Shown here: positions 62,993-64,000 of the stretch, piece after piece
Layout: each line of letters starts with the position of its first letter
Numbering within the stretch: position 1 is the first letter of the stretch
Origin: Marinobacter persicus
GTDB lineage: Bacteria; Pseudomonadota; Gammaproteobacteria; Pseudomonadales; Oleiphilaceae
Direction: 5' to 3'
Assembly (NCBI RefSeq): GCF_900114155.1
Contig: NZ_FOSC01000010.1
Coordinates: forward strand, 104,462 to 168,461
Length of the DNA: 64,000 nt
Made by a program: the position numbers and the translations under genes
Notes under the pieces: generated by a model
The model's input: only the letters and a program-made list of their open reading frames with translations
Told to the model about the DNA's origin: nothing
The model's database searches: none

Positions 62993-64000
62993 GTGCGCCC
63001 GGCATGGGCGCACTCCTGGAGGTGCAAGTCCTCCCGTGAGCTGGCCACAGCGAACGAAGTGAAGCGCAACTGCGGAAGGGCGACCGACCGTGGGGAGGAA
63101 GCGTGGAGCGTAAACCGTGAGCCGATGAACAAGAATCGGATACGAGGCACTGCCGAGCAGGGCGAGCGGGCCAAAAGTCGCGAAGCTCTTGTGGCCAAGG
63201 CGAGGTGGTGTAAATCCGGCGGTTGTGCGGTGAAGGAGTGTGTTCTTACCCGGGGAGATCTCGCCTCATGCCTGAAAGGGCGACGTGGCAACACGGAGCG
63301 AGAAGTCAGCAGAGGCCATAGTAGCCGCTTGGTCAGGGCGAAGGGCTGAACGAGAAGGAGCGTCAAACGCCTTGTCGATGAAAACTGTAAGGCATCAGAT
63401 GCCCGCGCCAGCGGGGCGGGTCGCAACACGGGAAGGTGAAGCCTTGCCGGGCGTGACCAGTGATGAAACAGGACTCCCGCGACGAGAACCGGAGGGCGCA
63501 GGGCGAAACCTGCTTGAGCAGGCGTTCGCACGAGAGAATATGCAACGGGCATGGAAGCGCGTGAAGGCCAACAAAGGATCGGCAGGTGTGGACGGGCTGG
63601 ATATTGCCCAAACCGCGGAACACCTGCGATGGGTGTGGCCGGAGCTTCGCCAGCAACTGCTGAGCGGCTCCTACCAACCACAACCCGTTCGTCGGGTAGG
63701 CATCCCGAAACCGGACGGCAGTGAGCGGGAACCGGGAATCCCCACCGTCACCGACCGTCTGATTCAACAGGCATTGTTGCAAGTGCTGCAACCTCTGATT
63801 GATCCCACCTTCAGCGAGCACAGCTACGGCTTCCGCCCGGGCCGCCGGGCCCACGATGCGGTGCTGGCTGCGCAACGCTACGCCCAACAGGGTCGCCACA
63901 TCGTGGTGGACGTTGACCTGTCGAAGTTCTTCGACCGGGTTAACCACGACATCCTGATCGACCGCCTGAAGAAACGCATAAACGACCCCGGAATCATCCG
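62993..64000 (+). mobile_element. Group II intron, 5' part (continues past right edge)
   Basis: The sequence opens with GTGCGCCCGGCATGGGCGCAC, a typical bacterial group II intron 5' end (GUGYG) that folds at once into a hairpin, followed by about 400 structured non-coding bases of domain I type (62993-63398) and then the intron-encoded reverse transcriptase. The intron sits directly behind an intrinsic terminator, the preferred site of class C introns, but the class was not resolved. The 3' end (domains V and VI) is outside the window, so splicing competence cannot be judged. Confidence 0.88.
63399..64000 (+). CDS. ltrA: Group II intron reverse transcriptase/maturase (partial, 3' cut by window)
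   Basis: About 200 residues are present. ATG 63399 (MPAPAGRVATREGEALPG) follows TAAGG and opens a frame to the window end. Reverse transcriptase blocks RT0-RT3 are visible: RAWKRVKANKGSAGVDG, VGIPKPDGSEREPGIPTV, DRLIQQALLQVLQPL, HSYGFRPGRRAHDAV and VVDVDLSKFFDRVNHDIL with its catalytic aspartate. The maturase and any endonuclease domains lie beyond the edge. The overlapping minus-strand frames in this stretch are shadows. Confidence 0.92.
   Translation, partial: MPAPAGRVATREGEALPGVTSDETGLPRREPEGAGRNLLEQAFARENMQRAWKRVKANKGSAGVDGLDIAQTAEHLRWVWPELRQQLLSGSYQPQPVRRVGIPKPDGSEREPGIPTVTDRLIQQALLQVLQPLIDPTFSEHSYGFRPGRRAHDAVLAAQRYAQQGRHIVVDVDLSKFFDRVNHDILIDRLKKRINDPGII

Noticed and set aside
62890..63947. 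Minus-strand frames within the group II intron
   Set aside because: They overlap structured intron RNA and the reverse transcriptase on the plus strand; the peptides are low-complexity Ser/Arg/Leu-rich.

Overview
The window looks like a chromosomal segment of a marine gammaproteobacterium close to Marinobacter. This is inferred from gene order and protein character (split class II ribonucleotide reductase NrdJa/NrdJb, the suhB-trmJ-cysE-iscR-iscS-ndk-rlmN-pilF-rodZ-ispG-hisS-yfgM-bamB-der run, and RpoN-type flagellar promoters), not from any search. Most of it is GC-rich core genome. The clear accessory parts are a lower-GC island at about 1.45-10.65 kb and a group II intron that runs off the right edge.

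Layout. 1-1412: the end of a probable cation-efflux protein, a small hypothetical, a DUF3703 protein and a SCO1/SenC copper chaperone. 1450-10650: an integrative module with a possible IS21-type end remnant, a metallophosphoesterase, and one minus-strand block of three overlapping tyrosine recombinases, two small accessory proteins and a RecD2-like helicase. 10671-13744: nrdJb and nrdJa with a strong promoter overlapped by a possible NrdR box. 13886-16634: an uncharacterised ABC uptake trio. 16800-19747: a Fur-box-preceded iron(III) ABC permease and binding protein without an adjacent ATPase. 19846-21532: a PilZ protein and a catalytically degenerate HD-GYP protein. 21647-24782: a YadG/YadH-type exporter, queF and a nitroreductase.

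24882-36280 is a flagellar rod/hook operon, flgBCDE and flgFGHIJKL, each part preceded by a sigma-54 promoter; flgI carries a +1 frameshift. 36362-42041: tRNA-Leu, queA, tgt, yajC, secD, secF. 42160-46540: a SuhB homologue that has lost its metal-binding motifs, trmJ, cysE, iscR and iscS, with no iscU/iscA/hscBA/fdx following. 46610-55864: ndk, rlmN, pilF, rodZ, ispG, hisS, yfgM, bamB, der. 55868-62931: a diguanylate cyclase, a 42-residue CcoM-like membrane protein under an FNR/Anr box, tRNA-Glu, a TIGR01777 oxidoreductase, a CbiX-like chelatase, a DUF924 protein, tRNA-Gly, uup and a Cys-containing hypothetical. 62993-64000: the 5' part of a group II intron with its reverse transcriptase, directly behind a terminator.

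Several genes serve shared processes: queuosine synthesis (queF, queA, tgt) and other RNA modification (trmJ, rlmN), envelope protein export and assembly (yajC-secDF, yfgM, bamB), cysteine supply (cysE, iscS), and c-di-GMP signalling (PilZ, HD-GYP, GGDEF). The observations most worth following are the recombinase-helicase module, the degenerate SuhB, the CcoM-like gene with its FNR box, the flgI frameshift and the stripped isc locus.
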